From positions 4,650,001 to 4,714,000 of the forward strand of contig NZ_AP022314.1 of assembly GCF_009936235.1 (NCBI RefSeq): DNA of 64,000 nt, written 5' to 3'. This document shows positions 16,879 through 24,934 of the stretch, piece after piece; positions within the stretch are counted from its first letter, which is position 1, and the number at the start of each line of letters is the position of its first letter. The notes under the pieces are model-generated. The model was not told the DNA's origin. It searched no databases and saw nothing but the letters and a program-made list of their open reading frames with translations. The stretch comes from Mycobacterium xenopi (GTDB taxonomy: Bacteria; Actinomycetota; Actinomycetes; Mycobacteriales; Mycobacteriaceae). Both the position numbers and the translations under genes were made by a program.

Positions 16879-18348
16879 ATGACCGACAGCCAGAAGACCG
16901 AATACGACAAGCTGTTCATCGGCGGCGCGTGGACCCAGCCGTCGACGTCAGCCGTCATCGAAGTGCACTGCCCGGCCACCGGCGAGTACGTCGGCAGGGT
17001 ACCGCTGGCCGCGGCCGCCGACGTCGACGCCGCTGTCGCCGCGGCCCGCAAGGCGTTCGACACCGGCCCGTGGCCGTCCACCCCGCCGGCACAGCGCGCC
17101 GCCGTCCTCGCCGCGGCGGTCAAGCTGATGGAAGACCGCAAGGAACTGTTCACCAGGCTGCTCGCCGCCGAGACCGGTCAACCGCCGACCATCATCGAAA
17201 CGATGCACTGGGCCGGATCCATGGGGTCGCTGAACTTCTTCGCCGGGGCCGCGGACAAGGTCAAGTGGACCGAGACCCGTACCGGTGCCTACGGGCAGAC
17301 CATCGTGAGCCGCGAGCCGATGGGCGTGGTCGGCGCGATCGTCGCGTGGAACGTTCCGTTGTTCCTGGCGGTCAACAAGCTTGGACCCGCACTGCTCGCC
17401 GGCTGCACCGTCGTGCTCAAACCCGCCGCCGAAACTCCGCTCACGGCCAACGCATTGGCCGAGGTCCTCGCCGAAGCCGGCCTGCCCGAAGGGGTGCTGT
17501 CGGTGGTGCCCGGCGGGGCAGACACCGGCCAAGCGCTCACGTCCAACCCGAACGTCGACATGTTCACGTTCACCGGGAGCTCGGCGGTGGGCAGGGAAGT
17601 CGGCAAGCGCGCCGCGGACATGCTCAAGCCGTGCACGCTCGAGCTCGGCGGCAAATCGGCAGCTATCGTCCTCGAGGACGTCGATCTGCCCGCAGCGGTG
17701 CCGATGCTGGTGTTCTCGGGCGTGATGAACGCGGGCCAAGGCTGCGTCAACCAGACCCGCATCCTGGCGCCGCGCTCCCGCTACGACGAAATCGTCGAAG
17801 CGGTAAGCAGTTTCGTGCAAGCCCTCCCGGTGGGGCTCCCCTCGGACCCCGCCGCCCAGATCGGGCCGTTGATTTCGGAGAAGCAGCGCAGCCGCGTCGA
17901 GGGCTATATCGCCAAGGGCATCGAGGAAGGGGCGCGGCTGGTGTGCGGCGGCGGCCGACCGGAGGGGCTGGACAGCGGCTACTTTGTGCAGCCGACGGTA
18001 TTCGCCGATGTCGACAACAAGATGACGATCGCCCAGGAGGAAATCTTCGGACCGGTGCTGTGCATCATCCCGTACGACACCGAGCAGGACGCGATCGCCA
18101 TCGCCAACGATTCGGTGTATGGCCTGGCTGGCAGCGTCTGGACAACCGACGTGCCGAAAGGCATTGAGATCTCCCAGAAGATCCGCACCGGCACCTACGG
18201 CATCAACTGGTATGCCTTCGACCCCGGCTCACCGTTCGGTGGTTACAAAAACTCGGGCATCGGCCGCGAGAACGGGCCCGAAGGTGTCGAGCACTTCTGC
18301 CAGCTCAAGAGCGTGCTGCTGCCGATGGGCTACACGATCGACAGCTGA
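16879..18348 (+). CDS. Aldehyde dehydrogenase, Rv0223c-like
   Basis: NAD(P)-dependent aldehyde dehydrogenase of 489 residues. It has AWNVPLFLAVNKL, the base Glu in LELGGKSAA, the nucleophile Cys289 in NAGQGCVNQT and the closing SPFGGYKNSGIGRENG. The ATG at 16879 (MTDSQKTEYDKLF) is chosen; the upstream in-frame extension encodes the operator region. A KstR-like box just upstream suggests that the aldehyde is a sterol or lipid breakdown product. It stands alone on this strand, with the convergent deacetylase gene 10 bp beyond the stop. Confidence 0.9.
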   Translation: MTDSQKTEYDKLFIGGAWTQPSTSAVIEVHCPATGEYVGRVPLAAAADVDAAVAAARKAFDTGPWPSTPPAQRAAVLAAAVKLMEDRKELFTRLLAAETGQPPTIIETMHWAGSMGSLNFFAGAADKVKWTETRTGAYGQTIVSREPMGVVGAIVAWNVPLFLAVNKLGPALLAGCTVVLKPAAETPLTANALAEVLAEAGLPEGVLSVVPGGADTGQALTSNPNVDMFTFTGSSAVGREVGKRAADMLKPCTLELGGKSAAIVLEDVDLPAAVPMLVFSGVMNAGQGCVNQTRILAPRSRYDEIVEAVSSFVQALPVGLPSDPAAQIGPLISEKQRSRVEGYIAKGIEEGARLVCGGGRPEGLDSGYFVQPTVFADVDNKMTIAQEEIFGPVLCIIPYDTEQDAIAIANDSVYGLAGSVWTTDVPKGIEISQKIRTGTYGINWYAFDPGSPFGGYKNSGIGRENGPEGVEHFCQLKSVLLPMGYTIDS

Positions 18349-18358
18349 CCGGCCCCGC

Positions 18359-19096
18359 TCAGGCGGCGACGTCGTTGAGCGTGACCGTCTGCAGGTTGCG
18401 GCTGTGGATGAGATCGAGCAGCTGCGGGTAACAATGCGTGATAGTGGGCAGGTTGGCGTGCGCCAGCACGATCTGCTGCGGCTGAAACGCCTTGCTGGCG
18501 TTGGCTATTAGGCTGGCTTCGCTCTCGGGAGCGGAATCGCCGAGGGTGGAGCTCCACAGCGTGATCGTCGTGTAGCCCTGGTCGGCGGCGACCCGGTCGA
18601 TGTCGGCGTTGTGGACGCCGTAGGGCGGCCGGAAGTAGGGGGTGCCGTCCACACCGTAGGTGCGTCTTAGGAAGTCGGCGTTGCGGCGAATCTGGTCGGC
18701 CACCGCGGTCAGCCCGATGCGGGTGAGGTAGGGGTGCGACCAGGTGTGGTTGGCCATCTGGACTTGCCCGGAGTCGACCAGGGGTCGCAGCGCGGGTGCG
18801 TTAACCGACCACGAGGGGTGGACACCGGTGACGAAAAACGTCAGCCGGGTGCCGCTGTCGCGGCAGAACTGGGCGAAGGCACCGACGACAGGGACGCTGG
18901 CGCCGTCATCGACGGTGAGCGCCAACTTATTGCCAGTTCCGGGCAGCCGAGTGAGCACGCCGGCCGCCGTCGGCAGCGGCGCCAGCGGGATTTTCCACCG
19001 CACCGGCTCGGCGCCTGCCGCTGCTGCCCGGCTCGCGGCCGCGACGAAAGCGGCGGCAATGGCGCACAGCAATGTCCGCCGCTCGATGTTCTGCAC
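18359..19096 (-). CDS. Secreted polysaccharide deacetylase (NodB family)
   Basis: A 245-residue NodB-fold hydrolase with an N-terminal signal peptide (about residues 1-28, hydrophobic with an AAAGA-type end). Metal-site residues are present: the TVDDG motif (Asp63, Asp64) and HTWSH (His117, His121), with RPPYG near 156-160. Such enzymes remove acetyl groups from peptidoglycan or other glycans outside the membrane. The TVDDG form, rather than TFDDG, is a common variant. It is not present between Rv0223c and Rv0222 in M. tuberculosis, so this is an accessory gene. It follows the oxidase gene on the same strand at 62 bp. Confidence 0.86.
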   Translation of the reverse strand: MQNIERRTLLCAIAAAFVAAASRAAAAGAEPVRWKIPLAPLPTAAGVLTRLPGTGNKLALTVDDGASVPVVGAFAQFCRDSGTRLTFFVTGVHPSWSVNAPALRPLVDSGQVQMANHTWSHPYLTRIGLTAVADQIRRNADFLRRTYGVDGTPYFRPPYGVHNADIDRVAADQGYTTITLWSSTLGDSAPESEASLIANASKAFQPQQIVLAHANLPTITHCYPQLLDLIHSRNLQTVTLNDVAA

Positions 19097-19158
19097 AGAA
19101 TCAAAGCTACGCCGAAACAGGAGTCAGGCGGTTTTACTTGTGCGCCTTGGCTTTTCGG

Positions 19159-20160
19159 TCATGACTCATTGCGTGACGCTGTTGGCGCGAGCACCAGCCT
19201 TGCGGCTTGGCGGGCACAACCCCAGGACAGCGTGACCCCGTTGCCGCCGTGTCCATAGTTGTGCACGCAGCGCGCCCGGCCCACGGGCTCGACCTCCACC
19301 CGCACCGCGGGGCGACCAGGCCGCAGGCCCGTGATGGTCTCGACCACCTCCGCGTCGGCAAGACGCGGCTCGATCGCCCGGCATCGCTGCAGAATCCGTT
19401 CGGTGACATCCGGAAGGGGGGTGCGGTCCCACCGGCCCGGCACTCGGATTCCGCCGCACACCACTCGCTGGGGATGCGGAAAATAACACGTCCACTCCTC
19501 GGCCTCGGTGACCTCGACGAATACCTGGTCCAACCCTGGATTACTCAGCACGACATGCTGGCCGAACAGCGGCTGCACGGTGTGGTCGCCGACCAGTTCG
19601 CGGGCCCCCAGACCGGTGCAGTTGACGACGATCGGCGCAGCCTCTGCGGCCTCGGTTAACGACCGCACGCGGCGGATCTCGATCTCGCCGCCGGCGGCCG
19701 ACAGGCGGTCCAGCAGATACTGCAGGTAGCGCGGCATGTCGATCAGCGGCATGGTGGCCAGAAACCCGTGCGTGAAGCCCGGCGGAAGCTGCGCGGAGGC
19801 ACAGCGGCGAAGGTCGGGAACCAGGTAAGCCTGCGGCGGCAGCTCGTCGACGTTGGCTAACTCGCCCACTGCGAGTACCGGCGCCAGCCGCACCCCGGTG
19901 TCTGGCACCTTGGCCAGCTCTTGGAAATCACGCAACGACTGCGCCATCCACGCCAGCGTTTGGGACGCCGGTTCCTGAAATGCGGGGCCCCACAGCGCGC
20001 CCGCGACGATGGACGTGGTCTGTGGGGGCGGCTCCGCTGCCCACACCTGTACCCGCGCGCCCGCCTCGGCCAGACAGATCGCGGTGGTCAATCCGCTCAC
20101 CCCGGCCCCGACCACTACGACGGGTTCCGCGTTGTTGGATCGAACGCCGTTTGTGCTCAT
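19159..20160 (-). CDS. FAD-dependent D-amino-acid oxidase-like protein
   Basis: A DAO/DadA-fold flavoprotein of 333 residues. The N-terminus has the dinucleotide-binding VVVVGAGVSGLTTAICLAEAG motif ending in an acidic/polar position. The C-terminus has ITGLRPGRPAVRVE and NYGHGGNGVTLSWG, both characteristic of D-amino-acid oxidases. It resembles M. tuberculosis Aao (Rv1905c), which lies elsewhere in that genome, so its place here is different. It would oxidatively deaminate a D-amino acid to the keto acid with H2O2. Divergent from the short ligase gene across 93 bp. Exact substrate unknown. Confidence 0.86.
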   Translation of the reverse strand: MSTNGVRSNNAEPVVVVGAGVSGLTTAICLAEAGARVQVWAAEPPPQTTSIVAGALWGPAFQEPASQTLAWMAQSLRDFQELAKVPDTGVRLAPVLAVGELANVDELPPQAYLVPDLRRCASAQLPPGFTHGFLATMPLIDMPRYLQYLLDRLSAAGGEIEIRRVRSLTEAAEAAPIVVNCTGLGARELVGDHTVQPLFGQHVVLSNPGLDQVFVEVTEAEEWTCYFPHPQRVVCGGIRVPGRWDRTPLPDVTERILQRCRAIEPRLADAEVVETITGLRPGRPAVRVEVEPVGRARCVHNYGHGGNGVTLSWGCARQAARLVLAPTASRNES

Positions 20161-20253
20161 CGTCTTATTGTGTCGGCTTGTGTCTGGGCCAGCTGACCAC
20201 CTATCGAGCGCTTGCGATTGCCGGGTGGTCGGCGGTGCGACAGGATCGTTGGC

Positions 20254-21351
20254 GTGGCGCGTATCGATGTGTCGTTGTTGGAGGTGCCGCGTTCAGAGCC
20301 GGTCGAGGATCCCGAAGCTTACCTTCGCGCCGCGGTCGCCTGGCACTTCAGCGAGGACACCGGATCGCCGTTCTGGTTGCGTATTGCGGCCACACTGAAC
20401 TTCGACCCGCTGACCGACATCAACACGTTCGCGGACCTGCGTTTGTTTCCCGACCTCGTCAACGAACTGCGCACTGCGCCCGTGGAGGACCTGATTCCAC
20501 GCGGGTATGGGTCACCGCCGCCGCTGCCGCAGATCTTCGAGTCCGGCGGCACGACGGGGGCTCCGAAACGGACTGTGCAAATGCCGGACTGGATCGAACA
20601 AGTTGTCCGGTGGCAGACCGAGGATTTCACCGCGGGTGGATTCCTGCCGGGCCGCGGCTTCCTGTGCCTTATGCCCAGCGGACCGCACGGGGTGGGCTAC
20701 TTCTCCCGCCTGGTCTCGGCGCGACTCGGCTCGATCTTCCACTCGATCGATCTGGATCCGCGCTGGGTCAAAAAGCTCGCTGCCCGCAACGCCGCCGCCG
20801 ACGTGCTGGCCTACGTCGAACACGTAATCGAGCAGGCCCGTCACGTTCTGTGCACCCAAAACGTCGCGAATCTGCACACCACTCCGCCGCTGCTCGAAGC
20901 CCTCGCCCGCAACGATCACATCGTGGACTTGGTGAACGAGAAGATCCGCTATGTCCTGCTCAGCGGCGCCCATGTCGACACCGACACGCTGGATCTGTTT
21001 CGCGAGATCTTCCCGGATACCGCGATCACGATGGTTTTCGGCAGCACGATGATCCTCTCGCAAGCGATTACCCGCACCGGTGGCGATTGCGATTCGTTCG
21101 TGTTCGACCCGCGCACCCCGTATGTCGTGTTTTGGGTGCTGGATCCCGACACCGGCGATCAGGTGCCCCACGGGCAACGCGGCCAGGTCGTGATGAACCA
21201 TCTCAGCAAAGCCATGTTCATACCGAACAACCTGGAACGCGACAGCGCAGTCCGACTCCCAGGGCCCCCGGGCCAGGTCGGCGATTCGCTCACCGAGGTG
21301 CAGCCGGTAGCCACATTCGAAGGCCGCGGCGTCATCGAAGGTGTGTACTGA
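20254..21351 (+). CDS. Short ANL-superfamily adenylate-forming enzyme (EhpF/PaaK-like)
   Basis: A 365-residue protein, much shorter than FadD ligases (about 500). The P-loop is at about 97-105 (SGGTTGAPK), and the rest resembles the core of phenylacetate-CoA-ligase/EhpF-type proteins annotated as phenazine antibiotic biosynthesis proteins. It appears to have only a reduced C-terminal domain. GTG at 20254-20256 (MARIDVSLLE) is chosen; upstream codons are not conserved in style and include the promoter region. Two bases separate its stop from the start of the ALDH-superfamily gene, so the pair is co-translated. The likely role is activation of a carboxylic acid for reduction by the partner; substrate unknown and phenazine chemistry not implied. 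Confidence 0.72.
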   Translation: MARIDVSLLEVPRSEPVEDPEAYLRAAVAWHFSEDTGSPFWLRIAATLNFDPLTDINTFADLRLFPDLVNELRTAPVEDLIPRGYGSPPPLPQIFESGGTTGAPKRTVQMPDWIEQVVRWQTEDFTAGGFLPGRGFLCLMPSGPHGVGYFSRLVSARLGSIFHSIDLDPRWVKKLAARNAAADVLAYVEHVIEQARHVLCTQNVANLHTTPPLLEALARNDHIVDLVNEKIRYVLLSGAHVDTDTLDLFREIFPDTAITMVFGSTMILSQAITRTGGDCDSFVFDPRTPYVVFWVLDPDTGDQVPHGQRGQVVMNHLSKAMFIPNNLERDSAVRLPGPPGQVGDSLTEVQPVATFEGRGVIEGVY

Positions 21352-21353
21352 CC

Positions 21354-22760
21354 ATGACATCGGTTGCCGGCGAATACGCAAGTCGGGCAACAGATCTGGT
21401 ATGCCTAGACGCACTCGGACCGAACGGGCCGTACCGCACGCGGAACCGCCAGACCATCACCAGCACAGCTGGTGTGCCGGTTGCCGAGCTAAGTATTGCT
21501 CCGCCACTCTATGTTTCGCGCAGCATCGGTACGCAGCGCAAAACGCCGCCGCTGCCTGTTACGCAGCGTCTCACCGCTCTTGCCGAGGCAGCCGACGCAT
21601 TCGGGAGCGCCGTGATCGCCGGACTGGATTTCGACACCTACGTCGAACTTGCCAGCGCTGCTTCGGGGCTGCCGATCGCGGTAACCCGTGCCGGTGCGCA
21701 GCGGGTCGCCCGGGCCGTCGCGTCGGCGATCGATGCGGTGCGGCCGGCTTGCCCCGCCGGGGCAGCGCTGGACTGGCGCGAGCCCCGCATCGCCGACGGC
21801 GGCGCGGTGTGGGCCCGGCGCGGCGAAGTCTTCGCCGTGCACGCCTCAGGAAACGGGCCCGCCATCCACGCCTTGTGGCCCCAGGCGCTCGCACTGGGCT
21901 ACCGGGTGGCGGTCCGCCCGTCGCGCCGCGAGCCGTTCACCGCGCATAGACTCGTCCATGCCCTGCGCGCCAACGGATTTCGATCCGAAGATGCGACGTA
22001 TCTGCCGACCGAGTATGGCGGAGCCGACGAGATCATTCGGTCGGCCGACCTGGCGATGGTCTACGGCGATCAGCACGTCGTCGACAAATACGCGACCGAT
22101 CCCACGGTGTTTGTCAACGGGCCCGGGCGCAGCAAGATGTTGATCACCGCCGAGCAAGATTGGCGCGACTACCTCGACGTCGTGGTCGACTCGATCGCCA
22201 ACCAGGGCGGAATGGCGTGCGTCAACACCACCGCCGTGCTCTACGAAGGCGATCCCGCGCCACTGGCGGGCGCGATCGCCGATCGATTGTCGACGATCCA
22301 ACCGTTGCCGACTGGAGACGAGCGGGCGCTTCTGCCCACCCAGAGCATCGACGAGGCCGCGCGGCTGGCGGACTATCTCGCGGCCAAGGCCGCCGGAACG
22401 ACCCCGGTGCTCGGCGCGGAGCAGGTGGTCGCCCCGCTGGGCAATGGCTGCGCCGCATTACGCCCCGCCGTGCATCTGATGGCCACGACCGATGTCGACA
22501 CGCTCAACACCGAACTGCCGTTCCCGTGCGTCTGGGTGTCGCCGTGGTCGCGCCGCGAGGGCATGGCAGCGCTGCGGCACTCACTGGTTGTCACCGCCAT
22601 CACCAGCGACGAAGCCCTCGTCGATGCCCTACTGGCCGAGCCGACCGTCGCCAACGTTTACTGGGGCCGCCATCCGACCTGCTACCACGCGCCCGAAATC
22701 CCACACGACGGGTTCCTGGCGGACTTCCTGATGCGCAATAAGGGTTTTATCCGGGACTGA
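21354..22760 (+). CDS. ALDH-superfamily protein, probable acyl reductase partner (EhpG-like)
   Basis: A 468-residue protein of the aldehyde dehydrogenase superfamily, distant from classical members. The likely catalytic Cys289 lies in NQGGMACVNTTAVLY. The HASGNGPAIHALWPQAL region matches the Rossmann entry of acyl-CoA-reductase and ALDH folds. The start is ATG at 21354; a much longer in-frame reading through the ligase gene is rejected. Tight coupling to the adenylate-forming gene suggests that the two together reduce an activated acid to an aldehyde, as proposed for EhpF/EhpG in griseoluteic acid biosynthesis. This is inference; an oxidising role is possible. Confidence 0.7.
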   Translation: MTSVAGEYASRATDLVCLDALGPNGPYRTRNRQTITSTAGVPVAELSIAPPLYVSRSIGTQRKTPPLPVTQRLTALAEAADAFGSAVIAGLDFDTYVELASAASGLPIAVTRAGAQRVARAVASAIDAVRPACPAGAALDWREPRIADGGAVWARRGEVFAVHASGNGPAIHALWPQALALGYRVAVRPSRREPFTAHRLVHALRANGFRSEDATYLPTEYGGADEIIRSADLAMVYGDQHVVDKYATDPTVFVNGPGRSKMLITAEQDWRDYLDVVVDSIANQGGMACVNTTAVLYEGDPAPLAGAIADRLSTIQPLPTGDERALLPTQSIDEAARLADYLAAKAAGTTPVLGAEQVVAPLGNGCAALRPAVHLMATTDVDTLNTELPFPCVWVSPWSRREGMAALRHSLVVTAITSDEALVDALLAEPTVANVYWGRHPTCYHAPEIPHDGFLADFLMRNKGFIRD

Positions 22761-22790
22761 GATGGGGCGCGCCGGCCGCTGTGGCGAATG

Positions 22791-23339
22791 TCATCGTGCA
22801 ACCGCCGCAGGCAGGCACGGCTCGAAATAGGCAGGGTCGCAAGTGATCGGGCGCAGGCGGTCATTCATGGTGGTCGGCCCGACATGACGTTCTAAGATGC
22901 GCCACCCCCGATCGGTCCGGCGCAGCCGGTCTGTCATGGCCGAGTAAACCCAAATCGCGGGCAGTTCACCCGGAGTTCCAACCACCTCGGCGGTGATCAT
23001 GCCGGGCACAGCGTCCGGCGGCGCATAGCGCACGAGAAGGTTGTGGTAGCGAACGATGACACCCTCACCGTCACGATCGACGATCGGGTTGGTCGCGAGT
23101 CTGCTGACACCCGGGGCGCTGTACGGGTAGGCCCGCTGGAAGAAACTACGGATTTCCGCTCGGCCCCGACTGACGCCGTGGGTGTGGTACGTAACGCCGT
23201 CCGGGAGGAAGGCCTCGACCATCGCGTCGATATCCCAAGCATCGAACAGCAAGTTGACACGGTTGATGAAGTCGATTGCGCTGGCCCGGTCGGCGGCGTC
23301 GACATCGCTATCCAGGGTGATCGGCGGCAAGTCGGGCAT
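22791..23339 (-). CDS. NTF2-like (SnoaL-type) protein
   Basis: A 182-residue single-domain NTF2-like fold protein: DFINRVNLLFDAWDIDAMVEAF, then YHTHG and a C-terminal RGWRILERHVG segment typical of SnoaL/limonene-epoxide-hydrolase relatives. ATG at 23337-23339 (MPDLPPITLDSD) is chosen for its upstream gagagg site; a GTG nine bases further upstream is the alternative. Members bind small hydrophobic molecules as isomerases, cyclases or carriers. It is convergent with the EhpF/EhpG-like pair, its 3' end 30 bp from theirs, so a shared pathway is possible but not shown. Confidence 0.75.
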   Translation of the reverse strand: MPDLPPITLDSDVDAADRASAIDFINRVNLLFDAWDIDAMVEAFLPDGVTYHTHGVSRGRAEIRSFFQRAYPYSAPGVSRLATNPIVDRDGEGVIVRYHNLLVRYAPPDAVPGMITAEVVGTPGELPAIWVYSAMTDRLRRTDRGWRILERHVGPTTMNDRLRPITCDPAYFEPCLPAAVAR

Positions 23340-23753
23340 TGACCACACCTCTCGGTCGGTTTTGATGGGGCAGCATGCGCGAAAGCCACCGGCAGTTTAC
23401 CATTCGTTCATTTTGAGTTAACCCTCTCGTTGGGCTGTGTTTCGGTTACATTCCGGACAAGATTGGCTTGGTCCAGTGCGGTTGGCCGCAAAAACTATTG
23501 ATGCCCGGTGCCTTTCAGCGTCGCGGGTCGCGCCCGGCGTCGAACTCATCGATGGCTGCCGCCAGCGGATTCATGGGCCAGAGGCAATATGTGAGCCTGC
23601 ATAATCGAGACCCGGTGACGGTCTGCTTTGTGGCGGTGTTAGCCGGATTTCCTGGGCTCCTGGACCACAGATTCCGTAGCACGACCTGTATGTAGTATGC
23701 TCTGATGCATAGTCATGGGTTGACGTATTCGGCCCGTGAGGCAGGAGATTCCG
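23340..23753. other. 414-bp intergenic region with an inverted repeat
   Basis: No convincing gene is seen here; possible ORFs of up to 75 codons lack family features. It is less GC-rich around 23390-23470. Near its right end there is an inverted repeat TATGC-tctgat-GCATA (23696-23711, extendable to a near-perfect 20-bp palindrome), about 43 bp before the small ORF. This could be an operator for the nearby TetR protein. The left part should hold the promoter of the NTF2-like gene. Confidence 0.4.
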
Positions 23754-23900
23754 ATGTGGGTCATCGAGCTCAACGTTGCGGGTCATCGGTTCACCCGTGA
23801 GGTGTCCGACCTACGCCGCCAACCCTTCCGCGGTGTCCGGTTCAGCCCACGCAACATGCACTGGCGTGCCCTGCAGGCACGTCACTCGCACGCCGCATAA
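23754..23900 (+). CDS. Small ORF, 48 residues, hypothetical
   Basis: Starts MWVIELNVAGHRF and ends ARHSHAA; Arg- and His-rich, basic, no signal peptide or membrane segment. An aggaga ribosome site lies at 23743-23748, six bases before the ATG, one of the better sites in this region. It ends 28 bp before the tetR start on the same strand, so the two are probably co-transcribed. I do not recognise the family. It could be a small DNA-binding or leader peptide, or a chance ORF; the good ribosome site is the main argument for it being real. Confidence 0.5.
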   Translation: MWVIELNVAGHRFTREVSDLRRQPFRGVRFSPRNMHWRALQARHSHAA

Positions 23901-23928
23901 TCGTCTGGCTTCGAGGGGGACGACGGTG

Positions 23929-24552
23929 ATGTCGACGGCAGCAGAGGCCGCGCGGAAGAACCGTGGCGGTACGCGCACCAGCATGCTTGTCACTGCGGCT
24001 GAAGTGCTGCGCGAGCGCGGCGCGGCCGGGGTGACCATAGATGAGGTACTTACCCGTAGCGGCGCGCCCCGTGGCTCGGTGTACTACCACTTTCCTAACG
24101 GTCGCAATCAGATCCTTACCGAGGCGCTGCGCTACTCCGGTGAGGCGATCACTGCGGCGATCGATACGGCCGCCGACCAAGGCGCGGCGGCCCTGGTGCG
24201 TCGCTTCGTCGAGCTGTGGGAACATCTGTTGGCCGAGAGCGACTTCAATGCCGGCTGTCCTGTCGTGGCCGCGGCGATCGGCCCGGCAGACGGCGAACCG
24301 CATCTGACCGCTGAAGCCGGAGAGATCTTTGACCATTGGCGCGCGGCGCTGAGCCGGGCCTTCGTCGCCGACGGCTTCGACCAGTCCGATGCGGATTCAC
24401 TCGCGCTGACGTCAATCGCAGCACTGGAAGGCGCGGTGGTGCTGTGCCGCTCGACACGCAGTGCCACACCGCTGCAAAAAGTTGCCGAGCAGCTCGAATT
24501 CCTCATCAAGGCAAGGGAATTCGTTCGTCGCAACGGAGTACCCGGCCGCTAG
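23929..24552 (+). CDS. TetR-family transcriptional regulator (YxaF/LmrA-type)
   Basis: A 207-residue regulator. The HTH is RTSMLVTAAEVLRERGAAGVTIDEVLTRSGAPRGSVYYHFPNGRNQI, and the C-terminal half has the GCPVVAAA segment typical of the LmrA/YxaF-like C-terminal domain. ATG at 23929 is used; it directly follows an in-frame GTG (23926), and a purine-rich gaggggga site lies upstream. A longer in-frame reading would overlap the small ORF and is not supported. The natural target is unknown; candidates are its own operon (inverted repeat at 23696) and the convergent ligase operon. Confidence 0.86.
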   Translation: MSTAAEAARKNRGGTRTSMLVTAAEVLRERGAAGVTIDEVLTRSGAPRGSVYYHFPNGRNQILTEALRYSGEAITAAIDTAADQGAAALVRRFVELWEHLLAESDFNAGCPVVAAAIGPADGEPHLTAEAGEIFDHWRAALSRAFVADGFDQSDADSLALTSIAALEGAVVLCRSTRSATPLQKVAEQLEFLIKAREFVRRNGVPGR

Positions 24553-24562
24553 CGCCACGAGA

Positions 24563-24610
24563 AGACGCAAAAACCCCGCCGCGCCGGGCACGAGGGGGGC
24601 TTTTGCGTCT
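24563..24610. terminator. Bidirectional terminator-like hairpin with GACGCAAAA arms
   Basis: Arms agacgcaaaa (24563-24572) and ttttgcgtct (24601-24610) pair perfectly; inner cccc/gggg runs extend the stem with a mismatch. It lies between the convergent ends of the tetR gene and the 98-residue gene. The outer sequence shares the GCAGACGCA core with the palindrome at 6113-6168, so both belong to one repeat-like family. Confidence 0.7.
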
Positions 24611-24618
24611 GCTTGCTA

Positions 24619-24915
24619 TCAGTCGCTGGCGGGCAGCGGCTTGGCCTCTTTGAGATGTAGCGGGGTCTCACCGATGGTCAGGGTCCCGGCACCGGCCTTG
24701 GTCACCAGTACCTCGGCGCCGTTGTCGTCGACATAGCGCTTGCCCATGATGTTGCCGTCGGCGAACGCCGGATCCAGCTCGCCGGAACGCTCCGCGCCGA
24801 TCGGCACCATCGGGGCCCCGCCACAGCGCAGGTCGTCGAGGCTGTCGGCGCTCCGCACGACGATGACCTGGGTCTCGCACACTTGGCTGGCGAGGCGGGT
24901 TCCGTTCTTGATCAT
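24619..24915 (-). CDS. Conserved small protein, 98 residues, partner of the upstream ligase
   Basis: Starts MIKNGTRLASQVCETQVIVV and ends in EAKPLPASD. It has two cysteines (13 and 31, the latter in DLRCGGAPM) but no CxxC pair. The ATG at 24913-24915 has a gaggga site and lies 19 bp after the ligase stop on the same strand, so the two form an operon. No function is known to me; similar proteins are encoded beside acyl-CoA ligases in actinobacteria as far as I recall. It has no helical ACP-like DSL motif, so it is not an obvious carrier protein. Confidence 0.75.
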   Translation of the reverse strand: MIKNGTRLASQVCETQVIVVRSADSLDDLRCGGAPMVPIGAERSGELDPAFADGNIMGKRYVDDNGAEVLVTKAGAGTLTIGETPLHLKEAKPLPASD

Positions 24916-24934
24916 GATTTCGTCCCTCGATCGC

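Noticed and set aside
19980..21353. A 926-codon frame leading into the ALDH-like gene
   Set aside because: It overlaps the short ligase gene on the same strand in another frame; the ALDH protein starts at the ATG at 21354 with normal length.
23468..23695. 75-codon ORF in the intergenic region upstream of the TetR gene
   Set aside because: No ribosome site, no family feature and codon use unlike the neighbours.
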